DNA of 64,000 nt from Streptomyces cellostaticus (GCF_023630175.1 NZ_JALLIN010000032.1:24778-88777), one strand, 5' to 3'; shown: positions 47,782 to 56,104, numbered from the stretch's first letter. Notes: generated from the letters alone by a model not told the origin. Numbers and translations: made by a program.

Positions 47782-48023
47782 ACCGTACCCTCCGCCCCGT
47801 CGAGCAGGAGTCCTCCCGGCGGCCGCGAGCCGGCCGGGACACCTCCCCGGCGCCCGTCGCCGCCCTGCCCGCCGGCTCCGCCGGCGCGGCCGGGACCGGA
47901 ACGGCGCCGCCCGCGAGCGGGCGGCCCGCCGTGAGCAACATGTCCGGCAAGGGCGCATCGGCGGTCGCCGCCGCGCTCGCCACCCCGCCGTACCCACCCA
48001 TTTCCCCGAAGGAGACCCCGTGA
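47778..48023 (+). CDS. Small Pro/Ala-rich ORF coupled to both cobJ and cbiX
   Basis: An 81-codon frame. Its GTG overlaps the cobJ stop, with GGAGG 7 bases upstream, and its TGA overlaps the cbiX GTG. The peptide is low-complexity (Ala/Pro/Gly/Ser), without recognisable domain or membrane segment. It may be a real coupled spacer peptide, the residue of a lost cob gene, or a chance reading frame. cbiX has its own strong ribosome-binding site at 48009-48014. Confidence 0.35.
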   Translation: MNRTLRPVEQESSRRPRAGRDTSPAPVAALPAGSAGAAGTGTAPPASGRPAVSNMSGKGASAVAAALATPPYPPISPKETP

Positions 48024-48949
48024 CCACCCCGCCGCCCGCCCTGCTCATCGCCGGCCACGGCACCCGGGACGAGGCCGGAGCCGAGGCGTTCCGCGACTTC
48101 GTACGGGAGCTGGGCCGCCGCCACCCCGAACTGCCCGTCGCCGGCGGCTTCATCGAGCTGTCGCCGCCGCCACTGGGCGAGGCCGTCGCCGAGCTGGTGG
48201 AGCGGGGCGTACAGCGGTTCGCCGCCGTGCCGCTGATGCTGGTCTCCGCCGGGCACGCCAAGGGCGACATCCCGGCCGCGCTGTCCCGGGAGAAGGAACG
48301 GCACCCGGGCATCTCCTACACCTACGGCCGCCCGCTCGGCCCGCACCCGGCGCTGCTGAGCGTGCTGGAGCGGCGGCTGGAGGAGGCGCTGGCCGGCACG
48401 TCCGCCGAGCGGTCCGACGTGACCGTGCTGCTGGTGGGGCGCGGGTCGACCGACCCGGACGCCAACGCCGAGGTGCACAAGGCGGCCCGGCTGCTGTGGG
48501 AGGGGCGCGGCTACGCGGGCGTCGAGACGGCGTTCGTGTCGCTGGCGGCCCCGGACGTGCCGAGCGGGCTCGACCGGTGCGCGCGGCTGGGGGCGCGGCG
48601 GATCGTCGTGCTGCCCTACTTCCTGTTCACCGGCATCCTGCCGGACCGGGTGCGCAGGCAGACCGCGCAGTGGGCGGCCGCCCGTCCGGACCTGGAGGTT
48701 CGCTCCGCGGACGTCATCGGGCCGGAGCCGGAACTGCTGGACCTGGTGATGGAGCGGTACGCGGAGGCCGTCAAGGGCGATCTCCGGATGAACTGCGACT
48801 CCTGTGTGTACCGGATCGCGCTGCCCGGCTTCGAGGACAAGGTGGGGCTGCCGCAGCAGCCGCACTTCCACCCCGACGACGACGGCCACCACCACGGGCA
48901 CGGCCACCACCACCCTCATGGCGGGCACTCGCACAGCCATGCGCACTGA
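48020..48949 (+). CDS. cbiX: Sirohydrochlorin cobaltochelatase CbiX, long form
   Basis: A 309-aa protein with two CbiX/CbiK-type halves. Half 1 has the metal-site His in 'IAGHGTRDEA' and second His in 'VSAGHAKGD'; half 2 has 'LVGRGSTDPDAN' and 'LPYFLFTG'. It inserts Co2+ early, into sirohydrochlorin. The C-terminus adds 'MNCDSCVYR' and a His-rich tail (about 16 His in the last 30 residues) that probably stores or delivers metal. GAAGGAG precedes GTG 48020. Confidence 0.92.
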   Translation: MTTPPPALLIAGHGTRDEAGAEAFRDFVRELGRRHPELPVAGGFIELSPPPLGEAVAELVERGVQRFAAVPLMLVSAGHAKGDIPAALSREKERHPGISYTYGRPLGPHPALLSVLERRLEEALAGTSAERSDVTVLLVGRGSTDPDANAEVHKAARLLWEGRGYAGVETAFVSLAAPDVPSGLDRCARLGARRIVVLPYFLFTGILPDRVRRQTAQWAAARPDLEVRSADVIGPEPELLDLVMERYAEAVKGDLRMNCDSCVYRIALPGFEDKVGLPQQPHFHPDDDGHHHGHGHHHPHGGHSHSHAH

Positions 48950-50027
48950 GGGGACCGTGGGCGCCCCCGGCACCGGGCACGACCTGCGCCACCACGGCGA
49001 CGCGGAGACGCGCGACGGCGGCGCCGGGCTGGTCGATCTCGCCGTCAACGTCCGCGCGGACACGCCACCGCCGTGGCTGCGGGAGGAGATCGCCGCCTCG
49101 CTGCCGTCCCTCGCGGCCTACCCGGACGGGCGGGCCGCCCGGGCCGCGGTCGCGGCCCGGCACGGGCTGCCGGTGGAGCGGGTGCTGCTGACGGCGGGCG
49201 CGGCGGAGGCGTTCGTGCTGCTGGCGCGGGCGCTGAAGGTGCGTCGGCCGGTCGTGGTGCATCCGCAGTTCACCGAGCCGGAGGCGGCGCTGCGGGACGC
49301 CGGGCACACCGTGGACCGGGTGCTGCTGCGGGAGGCGGACGGGTTCCGGCTCGATCCGGCGGCGGTGCCCGAGGACGCGGACCTGGTGGTGATGGGGAAC
49401 CCGACGAATCCGACCTCGGTGCTGCATCCGGCCGCCGCGATCGCCTCACTCGCCCGGCCCGGCCGGGTCCTGGTGGTCGACGAGGCGTTCATGGACGCGG
49501 TGCCGGGCGAGCCGGAGGCGCTGGCCGGGCGGACGGATGTGCCCGGTCTCGTCGTGCTGCGCAGCCTGACCAAGACCTGGGGGCTGGCCGGGCTGCGCAT
49601 CGGGTACGTGCTGGCCGCGCCGGAGACGATCGCCGAGCTGGGGCGGGCCCAGCCGCTGTGGCCGGTGTCGACGCCGGCGCTCGCGGCGGCCGAGGCCTGT
49701 GTGGCGCCCCGGGCGCTGGCGGAGGCGGCGCACGCGGCGCACCGGGGCGCGGCGGACCGCGGCCATCTGGTGGCGGGGCTCACCGCGTTCGCGTCCCGCG
49801 GGGTGCGGGTGGTGTCGCCCGCACAGGGGCCGTTCGTGCTGGTGCGGGTGCCCGGGGCGGACGCCGTGCGGCGGCGGTTGCGTGAGCTGGGGTACGCGGT
49901 GCGGCGCGGGGACACGTTCCCCGGCCTGGACGGGGACGCGTGGCTGCGGGTGGCGGTGCGGGACCGGGGGACGGTGGGCGGGTTCCTGGCCGCGCTGTCG
50001 GACGCGCTGCCCCGGCAAGTGCCGTGA
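48939..50027 (+). CDS. cobC: Threonine-phosphate decarboxylase CobC (class I/II aminotransferase fold)
   Basis: A 362-aa PLP enzyme that makes (R)-1-aminopropan-2-ol phosphate from L-threonine phosphate. 'NPTNPTSVLHP' and 'VLVVDEAFMDAVPGE' are aminotransferase blocks. The PLP Lys is in 'SLTKTWGLAGLRIGY', and the phosphate-binding Arg is near the C-terminus. The start is uncertain: ATG 48939 overlaps cbiX by 11 bases, while GTG 48957 lies after GAGGGG. It ends the cob operon. Confidence 0.88.
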   Translation: MRTEGTVGAPGTGHDLRHHGDAETRDGGAGLVDLAVNVRADTPPPWLREEIAASLPSLAAYPDGRAARAAVAARHGLPVERVLLTAGAAEAFVLLARALKVRRPVVVHPQFTEPEAALRDAGHTVDRVLLREADGFRLDPAAVPEDADLVVMGNPTNPTSVLHPAAAIASLARPGRVLVVDEAFMDAVPGEPEALAGRTDVPGLVVLRSLTKTWGLAGLRIGYVLAAPETIAELGRAQPLWPVSTPALAAAEACVAPRALAEAAHAAHRGAADRGHLVAGLTAFASRGVRVVSPAQGPFVLVRVPGADAVRRRLRELGYAVRRGDTFPGLDGDAWLRVAVRDRGTVGGFLAALSDALPRQVP

Positions 50028-50053
50028 CCGGCAGGGTCCACCGGTCACGGCAC
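50019..50053 (+). terminator. Terminator at the end of the cob operon
   Basis: Perfect 13-bp inverted repeat (50019-50031 and 50041-50053) with a 9-nt loop, overlapping the cobC stop codon. Confidence 0.7.
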
Positions 50054-50139
50054 CGGTAGTGCCCGGTCGCGCGCATGCGCTGGTGGCGTGTGCGTTCGAT
50101 CGGATGTGCCGTTGATCGAGTGTGCGGGGTTTTGTGTAG

Positions 50140-50280
50140 CAGCACCGCGACTGCGGCGGGACGGCGGAGATCCGCCATGCCTGCACCCATTGCGGTCAGG
50201 ACCTGACGGCGAGGGACGTCGCCCCTCTGCCCGGCCCGGGAGCAGTTGCGGAGCAGCAGCCGTGGACCACCGACGGGTGA
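50140..50280 (+). pseudogene. C-terminal remnant of an HxlR-type transcriptional regulator
   Basis: A 46-codon open stretch preceded by TAG (50137-50139) with no start codon. It reads HRDCGG, then 'ACTHCGQDLTARDVAPLPGPGA', and ends at TGA 50278-50280. This pattern of an early His/Cys pair, a C-x2-C-G knuckle and a GPGA end is the C-terminal metal-like tail of HxlR regulators. The winged-helix part is gone. Confidence 0.6.
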
Positions 50281-50665
50281 CCTCGTCCCGCAGCCCCTCC
50301 CGGACGGGGTCACGTCGCGCCATGGCAGCGTCACGCACGGGCGGGCCCTGCCGCCCGATGGACTGCGGCCGGTCGATCCGGGAGAGCCGCACCCGCACGG
50401 GCATCAGCGGTCGGGAAGCAGGGACCGCAACCGCAAGGGTGCCGGCCCGGCCGCCGAGCGCCCTGGCCGGTGGCTCCACCCGCCGTCCAGGGCGATGTGC
50501 CATCGCGGGCACGGTGCGTTCGACGACCCGCCTGCGTCGGCCGATTCGTCCGCCGGACTCGACGCCCGCGCGGGCGACGCGGGCGCCGATGCGTTTGCCC
50601 CGTGACCGTCGCCGCCGGTGAACCGGCCCGGTGGTCGGGGAAGGCCCCGCGTCGCCCGGCCGTCG
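50281..50665. other. Intergenic region without a supported gene
   Basis: Open frames exist on both strands but none has recognisable coding pattern or a supported start. A degraded plus-strand frame ends in 'LDARAGDAGADAFAP' at 50605, possibly another remnant. Nothing else is identified. Confidence 0.5.
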
Positions 50666-51649
50666 TCAGCTCCTGCGGCGACGGGCCACCGTCACCGGGC
50701 CCGCGCCGGCCACCAGCAGCGCCAGCGCGCCGCCCGCGATGTACGGGGTCGAGGAGTCGCCGCCCGTCTCCGCGAGGTCGGCCTGGGCGCCGGAGGCTCC
50801 CTGGGACTTGACGTCGGCGGCGGTACCGGCCTGGCCCGCGGCCGCATGACTCGGGGCCGCTTCACCCTGGGCCGCGTCACTCCCAGCCGCGTCACCCGGG
50901 GCCGCGTGGCTCGGGGGCGCGTGGCGGGCGGGGGCGGGGGTCTCGCAGGCGGCCTCGGCGAGGGTGACCGTGCCGTTCACCTCGGCCACGTTCAGCTTCA
51001 GCGGGTTGACGGCGACCTTGAGTTCGAGTGCCGTGGCGGCCGCCGTGCGGGACGTGGTGACGCGCCGGGAGAGGGCGAGGCGGACCTCTCCCACGCCGGG
51101 CACCTTCACCTCGGTCGGGCCGCCCGCGGTCAGCGTGACCCGCCTGCCGAGGACCGTGACCGCGCCGAGGACGTTCGCCGAGGCGACCGGCGCCCTTCCG
51201 GCGGCACAGGTCGCCTTGGCGGTGACCGAGCCGACCTCCAGCACGGAGAGCAGGGGCAGGCCGGGGACGTGCAGCCTGGCGTGGGCGAGGCGGACCGAGC
51301 CCTCGGCGAGCCGGCCGTCCGCCGTGGCCCTGGCCGAGGCGGCCTCCGCCCCGAGTACCGTGAACGGCCGGCCGCCGTTCACGCCGTCGAGCCGGGCGGT
51401 CAGGGCCGTCCTGTCCGCACTGCGCGGCGCCTGGACCTCGTTCAGGGTGACCGCGAGCGGGACGTTCACGGTCTTGTCGAGGAGGGACACGTCGAGCCCG
51501 GTGCGGAGCACGACGGCGGAGGCACGACCGTGGCCCGTGGTGGCGTGCGCGGCGCTCGCGCCCAGCATCGCGGGCGCCGCGGCGAGCGCGGTGACCGTCG
51601 CGGCCGCGGCGATCCTGCGTGCGGGCATGCGGAAGTTGTTGCTGTTCAA
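50666..51649 (-). CDS. Sortase E-type cell-wall anchored protein (SCO1860-like)
   Basis: A 327-aa surface protein. The N-terminus is a signal peptide (basic RR, hydrophobic core, cleavage after 'SAAHA'). The middle has two beta-rich repeats. Residues ~255-285 are six pentapeptide repeats of type xxxxA. The C-terminus has the sorting signal LAETG, a hydrophobic helix and RRRRS. Streptomyces SrtE recognises LAxTG, so covalent wall attachment is likely. The start is uncertain: TTG 51649 has GGGGG 10 bases upstream, while ATG 51628 has no ribosome-binding site. Confidence 0.82.
   Translation of the reverse strand: MNSNNFRMPARRIAAAATVTALAAAPAMLGASAAHATTGHGRASAVVLRTGLDVSLLDKTVNVPLAVTLNEVQAPRSADRTALTARLDGVNGGRPFTVLGAEAASARATADGRLAEGSVRLAHARLHVPGLPLLSVLEVGSVTAKATCAAGRAPVASANVLGAVTVLGRRVTLTAGGPTEVKVPGVGEVRLALSRRVTTSRTAAATALELKVAVNPLKLNVAEVNGTVTLAEAACETPAPARHAPPSHAAPGDAAGSDAAQGEAAPSHAAAGQAGTAADVKSQGASGAQADLAETGGDSSTPYIAGGALALLVAGAGPVTVARRRRS
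50843..50932 (-). repeat. Six 15-bp tandem repeats in the wall protein gene
   Basis: Six imperfect 15-bp copies in frame, each starting CGC on the plus strand. They encode the pentapeptide xxxxA spacer that precedes the sorting signal. Confidence 0.8.
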
Positions 51650-51800
51650 AGCGGTGGGACCCCCAGAGAAAACTTGCTTGGGACCCGTCAACTCTGTACT
51701 CACTGTGGGTGAACGGTCAGCGATCCTGTGTTACTTCACTCCATCGTGGAGTTTCAGCACATCTCTTCGAATCACCGGGCACACGCGTTCCCTCGGCGTC

Positions 51801-52892
51801 CTACTCCACGACCCGCCCGTTCAGCACCACCCGTCGCGGCGCCGCCAGCACCCGGACGTCCGCCCTCGGGTCCGCCTCGTACACCACGAGGTCGGCCGGT
51901 GCGCCCTCCTCCAGTCCGGGACGGCCCAGCCAGGCGCGGGCGCTCCAGCTCGCCGCCGCCACCGCCCGGACGGGCGGGATGCCCGCGGTGACCAGTTCCG
52001 CGACCTCGGCCGCGACCAGGCCGTGGGCCAGCGAGCCGCCGGCGTCCGTGCCGACGTAGACCGGGATGCCGGCGTCGTGGGCGCCTCGCACGGTGTCGTA
52101 GCGGCGTTCGTGCAGCCGGCGCATATGGGCCGACCAGCGCGGATACCTGCGCTCGCCGCCCGCGGCGAGCCGCGGGAAGGTGGCGATGTTGACGAGGGTC
52201 GGGACGATCGCCACGCCCCGCTCGGCGAAGAGGGGGACCAGGTCGTCCGTCAGGCCGGTGGCGTGCTCGACGCAGTCGATGCCGGCCTCGACGAGGTCGC
52301 GCAGCGAATCCTCGGCGAAGCAGTGCGCGGTGACACGGGCGCCCAGCCGGTGGGCCTCCGCGATGGCGGCCTCGGCCGCCTCCCGCGGCCAGCAGGCGGA
52401 CAGGTCGCCGAGGTCGCGGTCGATCCAGTCGCCGACCAGCTTCACCCAGCCGTCGCCGCGCCGCGCCTCCCGCGCGACGTGGGCGACCAGGTCCTCCGGC
52501 TCGATCTCCCACGCGTAGTTGCGCATGTAGCGGCGGGTGCGGGCGATGTGCCGGCCCGCGCGGATGATCTTCGGGAGGTCCTCGCGGCCGTCGATCCAGC
52601 GGGTGTCGGAGGGCGAGCCGGCGTCCCGGATCAGCAGGGTGCCCCGTTCCCGGTCGGTCAGCGCCTGCTTCTCGGCGGTCTCGGAGTCCACCGGGCCGTC
52701 GGCGCCGAGGCCGACGTGGCAGTGCGCGTCGACCAGGCCGGGCAGCGCCCAGCCCTCGACGGTGGTGACGTCACGCGCCCCGGCGGGGCGGTCGTAGGAG
52801 ACGCGGCCCCCGACCACCCACAGTTCGTCGCGGACGTCCTCGGGCCCGGCCAGGACCCGCCCCCTCACATGCAGCACCGCGTCATCGCTCAT
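51801..52892 (-). CDS. Amidohydrolase-family protein
   Basis: A 363-aa metal-dependent hydrolase of the imidazolonepropionase-like branch. 'GLVDAHCHVGLG' gives the first metal His pair. 'RVTAHCFAEDS' and 'CVEHATGLTDD' supply the next His ligands, and 'VYVGTDAGGSLAHG' the catalytic Asp. Substrate unknown. It lies between the wall protein and the amino acid importer, with 160-200 bp of non-coding DNA on each side. Confidence 0.87.
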   Translation of the reverse strand: MSDDAVLHVRGRVLAGPEDVRDELWVVGGRVSYDRPAGARDVTTVEGWALPGLVDAHCHVGLGADGPVDSETAEKQALTDRERGTLLIRDAGSPSDTRWIDGREDLPKIIRAGRHIARTRRYMRNYAWEIEPEDLVAHVAREARRGDGWVKLVGDWIDRDLGDLSACWPREAAEAAIAEAHRLGARVTAHCFAEDSLRDLVEAGIDCVEHATGLTDDLVPLFAERGVAIVPTLVNIATFPRLAAGGERRYPRWSAHMRRLHERRYDTVRGAHDAGIPVYVGTDAGGSLAHGLVAAEVAELVTAGIPPVRAVAAASWSARAWLGRPGLEEGAPADLVVYEADPRADVRVLAAPRRVVLNGRVVE

Positions 52893-53010
52893 ACCGGCAC
52901 CCTAAGGGCTGCCCCGCAGGCCCCGGCGGGCGCACGGCGTCGGCTGCGGAACCTCGCCGCGCCGTCGGATCGCCCGAACACGCCCGGCACGAGGACGCCC
53001 CTCCGCCGTG

Positions 53011-53039
53011 CGGCGCACCGCGTCGCACACCGTGCGCCG
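53011..53039 (-). terminator. Possible terminator after the amino acid ABC operon
   Basis: 8-bp inverted repeat (53011-53018 and 53032-53039) about 50 bp past the ATPase stop on the same strand. Weak evidence only. Confidence 0.35.
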
Positions 53040-53087
53040 GTGCCACCGGGGGTTGCGGGACAGCCCTTGACCAGGGACCGCCTCGCG

Positions 53088-53882
53088 CTACTCCCCGGAC
53101 CCGCCCACCTGGTCCGGGGCCTCCTCCTCCACCTCGGCCATCGCCGGGTCCAGCAGGCGGGAGAGGAAGTGGCGGGTCCGCTCGTGCCGCGGGGCGCCGA
53201 TGACCTGGCCGGGACCGCCCTCCTCGACGATCACGCCGCCGTCCATGAAGACGACCCGGTCGGCGACCTCGCGCGCGAAGGTCATCTCATGGGTGACCAC
53301 CATCATGGTCATGCCCTCCTCGGCGAGCCGGCGCATCACCGCGAGGACGTCCCCGACCAGTTCGGGGTCGAGTGCGGAGGTGGGCTCGTCGAACAGCATC
53401 ACCTCGGGCCCCATGGCGAGCGCGCGGGCGATGGCCACCCGCTGCTGCTGGCCGCCGGAGAGGGAGGACGGATAGGCCCGCGCCTTGTCGGCCAGGCCGA
53501 CACGGGCGAGGTTCTCGGCGGCGATCCTCGCGGCCGTCGCCTTGTCCCGGCCGAGGACCCGGCGCTGCGGCAGCGTGAGGTTCTCGGTGGCGTTCAGGTG
53601 CGGGAAGAGGTTGAACTGCTGGAAGACCATGCCGATGCGCCGGCGTACGGCGTCGATGTCGACGTCGGGATCGGTCAGCTCGGTGCCGCCGACGAAGACC
53701 CGGCCCCCGGTGGGCTCCTCGAGCAGGTTCACGCAGCGCAGCAGCGTGGACTTGCCGGAGCCGGAGGGCCCGATGACGCAGACGACCTCGCCCTGGCCGA
53801 TCTCCAGGTCGATGCCGCGCAGCACGTGGTTGTCGCCGAAGGACTTGTGCAGGTCCTGGACCTGGATCTCCGCGCGGCTCAT
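53088..53882 (-). CDS. Polar amino acid ABC transporter ATP-binding protein
   Basis: A 264-aa ATPase of the GlnQ/GluA type. Walker A is 'GPSGSGKST', signature 'LSGGQQQRVAIARAL', Walker B 'VMLFDEPTSALDPEL', and H-loop 'VTHEM'. The C-terminal ~25 residues are acidic, an extension. The start overlaps the permease stop by 4 bp. With the next two genes it forms an importer for glutamate/glutamine or a related amino acid. Confidence 0.94.
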   Translation of the reverse strand: MSRAEIQVQDLHKSFGDNHVLRGIDLEIGQGEVVCVIGPSGSGKSTLLRCVNLLEEPTGGRVFVGGTELTDPDVDIDAVRRRIGMVFQQFNLFPHLNATENLTLPQRRVLGRDKATAARIAAENLARVGLADKARAYPSSLSGGQQQRVAIARALAMGPEVMLFDEPTSALDPELVGDVLAVMRRLAEEGMTMMVVTHEMTFAREVADRVVFMDGGVIVEEGGPGQVIGAPRHERTRHFLSRLLDPAMAEVEEEAPDQVGGSGE

Positions 53883-54712
53883 CGGATCGCCTCCTGGGAC
53901 CGGGACTCCATGCGGCGGACGACGTAGCCGAGCGGGACGGTCACCAGCAGGTAGCAGAGGCCGGCGACCAGGATCGGCGTGGAGTTGGCGGTGGTGCTGG
54001 CCAGGTCGCGGCCGTACTTGGACAGTTCGCGCTCCTCCAGGGTGACGCCGAGGAACAGCACCAGCGAGGAGTCCTTGAAGAGCAGGACGAGTTCGTTGGT
54101 GAGCGGCGGCAGGATGATCCGGAAGGCCTGCGGGACGATGATCGAGACCATGGCCCGCGCGGGCGAGAAGCCGAGCGAACGGGCCGCCTCCATCTGCCCC
54201 TTGGGCACGGCCTGGATGCCGGCGCGGATGGTCTCCGCCATGTACGCGGCCGAGACCAGGCCGAGGGCGATGGCGACCTTCCCGTAGGTGCCGCCCGGGA
54301 TCTGCGTGCCCGGGAAGGCCAGCGGGACGGCGACGCCCACGAAGATGAAGATCAGCAGGGCCGGCAGGCCGCGGAAGATCTCGATGTAGACGCCCGCCAC
54401 CCAGCGGTACGGACCCACGGAGGACAGCCGCATCAACGCGATGACCATGCCGAGGACGAGTCCGACGACGAAGCCGGACAGCGTGTAGAGCACGGTGTTC
54501 TTCAGCGCGAGCGTGATGACCTCGGGGAACATCTGCCTGGCGATGTCGCCCTGGGCGAACTGGTTCTTCAGCCGGCCCCAGTCCGCCGCGACCGCGAACG
54601 CGATCACGGCGGCGGCGAACACCGCGTACTGCACGGCGCGGGACAGGCCGCGGCGCTGCCGCCGGGTCAGGCCCTTCCTCTTCGGCTGGAGTGCTGTGCC
54701 GGTGTCGGTCAT
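53879..54712 (-). CDS. Polar amino acid ABC transporter permease
   Basis: A 277-aa membrane protein. The HisM/GlnP-type signature 'LIFIFVGVAVPLAFPG...YMAETIRAGIQAVPKGQMEAARSLGFSPARA' includes the EAA loop. There are five or six helices, with a basic cytoplasmic start (PKRKGLTRRQRR). A single permease gene is present, so it should work as a homodimer. It overlaps the binding-protein gene by 4 bp. Confidence 0.93.
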   Translation of the reverse strand: MTDTGTALQPKRKGLTRRQRRGLSRAVQYAVFAAAVIAFAVAADWGRLKNQFAQGDIARQMFPEVITLALKNTVLYTLSGFVVGLVLGMVIALMRLSSVGPYRWVAGVYIEIFRGLPALLIFIFVGVAVPLAFPGTQIPGGTYGKVAIALGLVSAAYMAETIRAGIQAVPKGQMEAARSLGFSPARAMVSIIVPQAFRIILPPLTNELVLLFKDSSLVLFLGVTLEERELSKYGRDLASTTANSTPILVAGLCYLLVTVPLGYVVRRMESRSQEAIR

Positions 54713-55551
54713 GAGGCCGAGGGAGAGGCGGCGGACGCGTCGTACGGGCCGATCCACTTCTCGTACAGCTTCTTGTACGTGCCGTCGGCCTTCGCGTCGG
54801 CGATGGCCTTGTTCAGGGCCTCGCGCAGCCCGGTGTTGCCCTTCTTGACGGTGAAGCCGTACTGCTCACCGGTCTTGAGGTTGCCGACGACCTTGAACCG
54901 GTCGGCGTTGGCCTTGTCCTTCAGCCACCCCTGGACGACCGGGTAGTCGATGACGACGGCCTGGACCTGGCCGGTGCGCAGGCCGTTGAGGACGGCGTCG
55001 GAGGACTCGAAGGAGATCGGGTCGTAGCCCTTGCCCTTGACGTAGTCCTCGCCGGTCGTCTGCGCCTGGGCGCCGAGCTTCCCGCCCTTGGCCTTGACGT
55101 CCTCGAGGGAGCCGATCCCGCTCTTCCGGTCGACGAGGACCGCCTGGGTGGCCTCGAAGTACGGGTCGGAGAAGTCGACGTTCTTCTTGCGCTCGGCGGT
55201 GATGGTCATGCCGGCCGCGGCCAGGTCGCACTGCCCGGAGTTGAGGAAGGCGCCGGTCTTGAAGTTCTCGAACGGCGTGTCCACGATCTGCTGCTCGACA
55301 CCGAGGTCCTTGGCGACGAGGTCGACGAGGGAGACGTCGAAGCCCTGCACCTTGCCGTTCACCTCCGACTGGAACGGCGGGTACGGAAGGTGGGTGCAGG
55401 TGGTGAGCCGGCCGGCCTTGACGAGGTGGACCCCCTTGACCGTGGCGCCGTTGCCCCCGTCGCCCGAGGAGCAGCCGGCCACGAGCACGAGCCCGGCCGT
55501 GGCGGTGGTGGCGGCCAGCAGACGGGACCGGCGCCGGAGGAGCGTATTCAT
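54709..55551 (-). CDS. Amino acid ABC transporter substrate-binding lipoprotein
   Basis: A 280-aa periplasmic-type binding protein. The signal ends in a lipobox (LVAGC, Cys27). The SBP family 3 pattern is clear: 'TCTHLPYPPFQ', then 'VQGFDVSLVDLVAKDLG', and 'CDLAAAGMTITAERKKNVDFSDPYFEATQAVLV'. Captures the ligand outside the membrane. First gene of the operon, with a consensus promoter upstream. Confidence 0.94.
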   Translation of the reverse strand: MNTLLRRRSRLLAATTATAGLVLVAGCSSGDGGNGATVKGVHLVKAGRLTTCTHLPYPPFQSEVNGKVQGFDVSLVDLVAKDLGVEQQIVDTPFENFKTGAFLNSGQCDLAAAGMTITAERKKNVDFSDPYFEATQAVLVDRKSGIGSLEDVKAKGGKLGAQAQTTGEDYVKGKGYDPISFESSDAVLNGLRTGQVQAVVIDYPVVQGWLKDKANADRFKVVGNLKTGEQYGFTVKKGNTGLREALNKAIADAKADGTYKKLYEKWIGPYDASAASPSAS

Positions 55552-55585
55552 GGGGGATCTCCAGTCGGGGGAATCGTGAGTTCCG

Positions 55586-55613
55586 ATTATAAGGAGATGT
55601 TTGGGTCTCTCAA
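55586..55613 (-). promoter_or_regulatory. Consensus promoter of the amino acid importer operon
   Basis: On the minus strand: -35 TTGAGA (55608-55613), 16-bp spacer, and -10 TATAAT (55586-55591), about 35 bp before the binding-protein ATG. This is an unusually perfect housekeeping-type promoter for this genome. Confidence 0.75.
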
Positions 55614-55749
55614 ATCAAACCCATGGCCGAGGGGCCGTCCGGCCTGAGAACTCGCCGGTCGCCCGGGCGGTGGAGGGCGGGGGCTACGCTCGTCCCCGTC
55701 GGCCCCCGGCCGGCTTTTTCGACCCTCGTGCGCGATGGAGAGCAGCGCC

Positions 55750-56054
55750 GTGACCCACCCCCTGCTCGATCTGCCCCCGCTGAGCGCCGGGCGGTTCGCC
55801 GCGATCGAGGACCGGGGGCCCGGCTGCCGGCCACCCGTCAGGACGTGCTGATCACCCAGGGTGAGGCACTGCTGCCGCCGGCCGGCGGCGGCGCCCTGGC
55901 CGGGGAGATGATCCGGGTGAACCACTGCGGCCCGGACGCGACCCCGGACGCCGTGCACGGCTGCCCGGCCGCCCCGGGCGCGGCGCTCGCCGGGCGGGGG
56001 CCGGCGGTGGACGTGGCGGCGGCCCGCCGGGCGGCCGACGAGGCCTGGCGGTGA
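55750..56054 (+). pseudogene. Aminotransferase remnant with large internal deletion and frameshift
   Basis: The GTG at 55750 opens 'VTHPLLDLPPLSAGRFAAIED', the start of a PLP aminotransferase of the pyridoxamine-pyruvate aminotransferase kind. A frameshift near 55812-55830 follows. The other frame continues 'TRQDVLITQGEALLP', then jumps directly to the C-terminal end 'GEMIRVNHCGPDATPDAVHGC' and ends 'RRAADEAWR' at TGA 56052-56054. About 250-300 codons of the core, including the PLP lysine, are missing. In S. coelicolor an intact gene stands here (SCO1863, from memory). Confidence 0.75.
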
Positions 56055-56076
56055 GCACGGAAACCCGCGAAACGGC

Positions 56077-56104
56077 GGCCCGCACGGACCGTGCGGGCCG
56101 TTTT
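56077..56104 (+). terminator. Intrinsic terminator after the aminotransferase remnant
   Basis: 11-bp perfect arms (56077-56087 and 56089-56099) followed by GTTTTC. It still protects the ect promoter region from read-through although the gene is dead. Confidence 0.75.

Noticed and set aside
51738..51752. ACTCCA-TCG-TGGAGT inverted repeat between the wall protein and the amidohydrolase
   Set aside because: Six-bp arms are short and the position fits several roles (operator, weak terminator); not enough to call.
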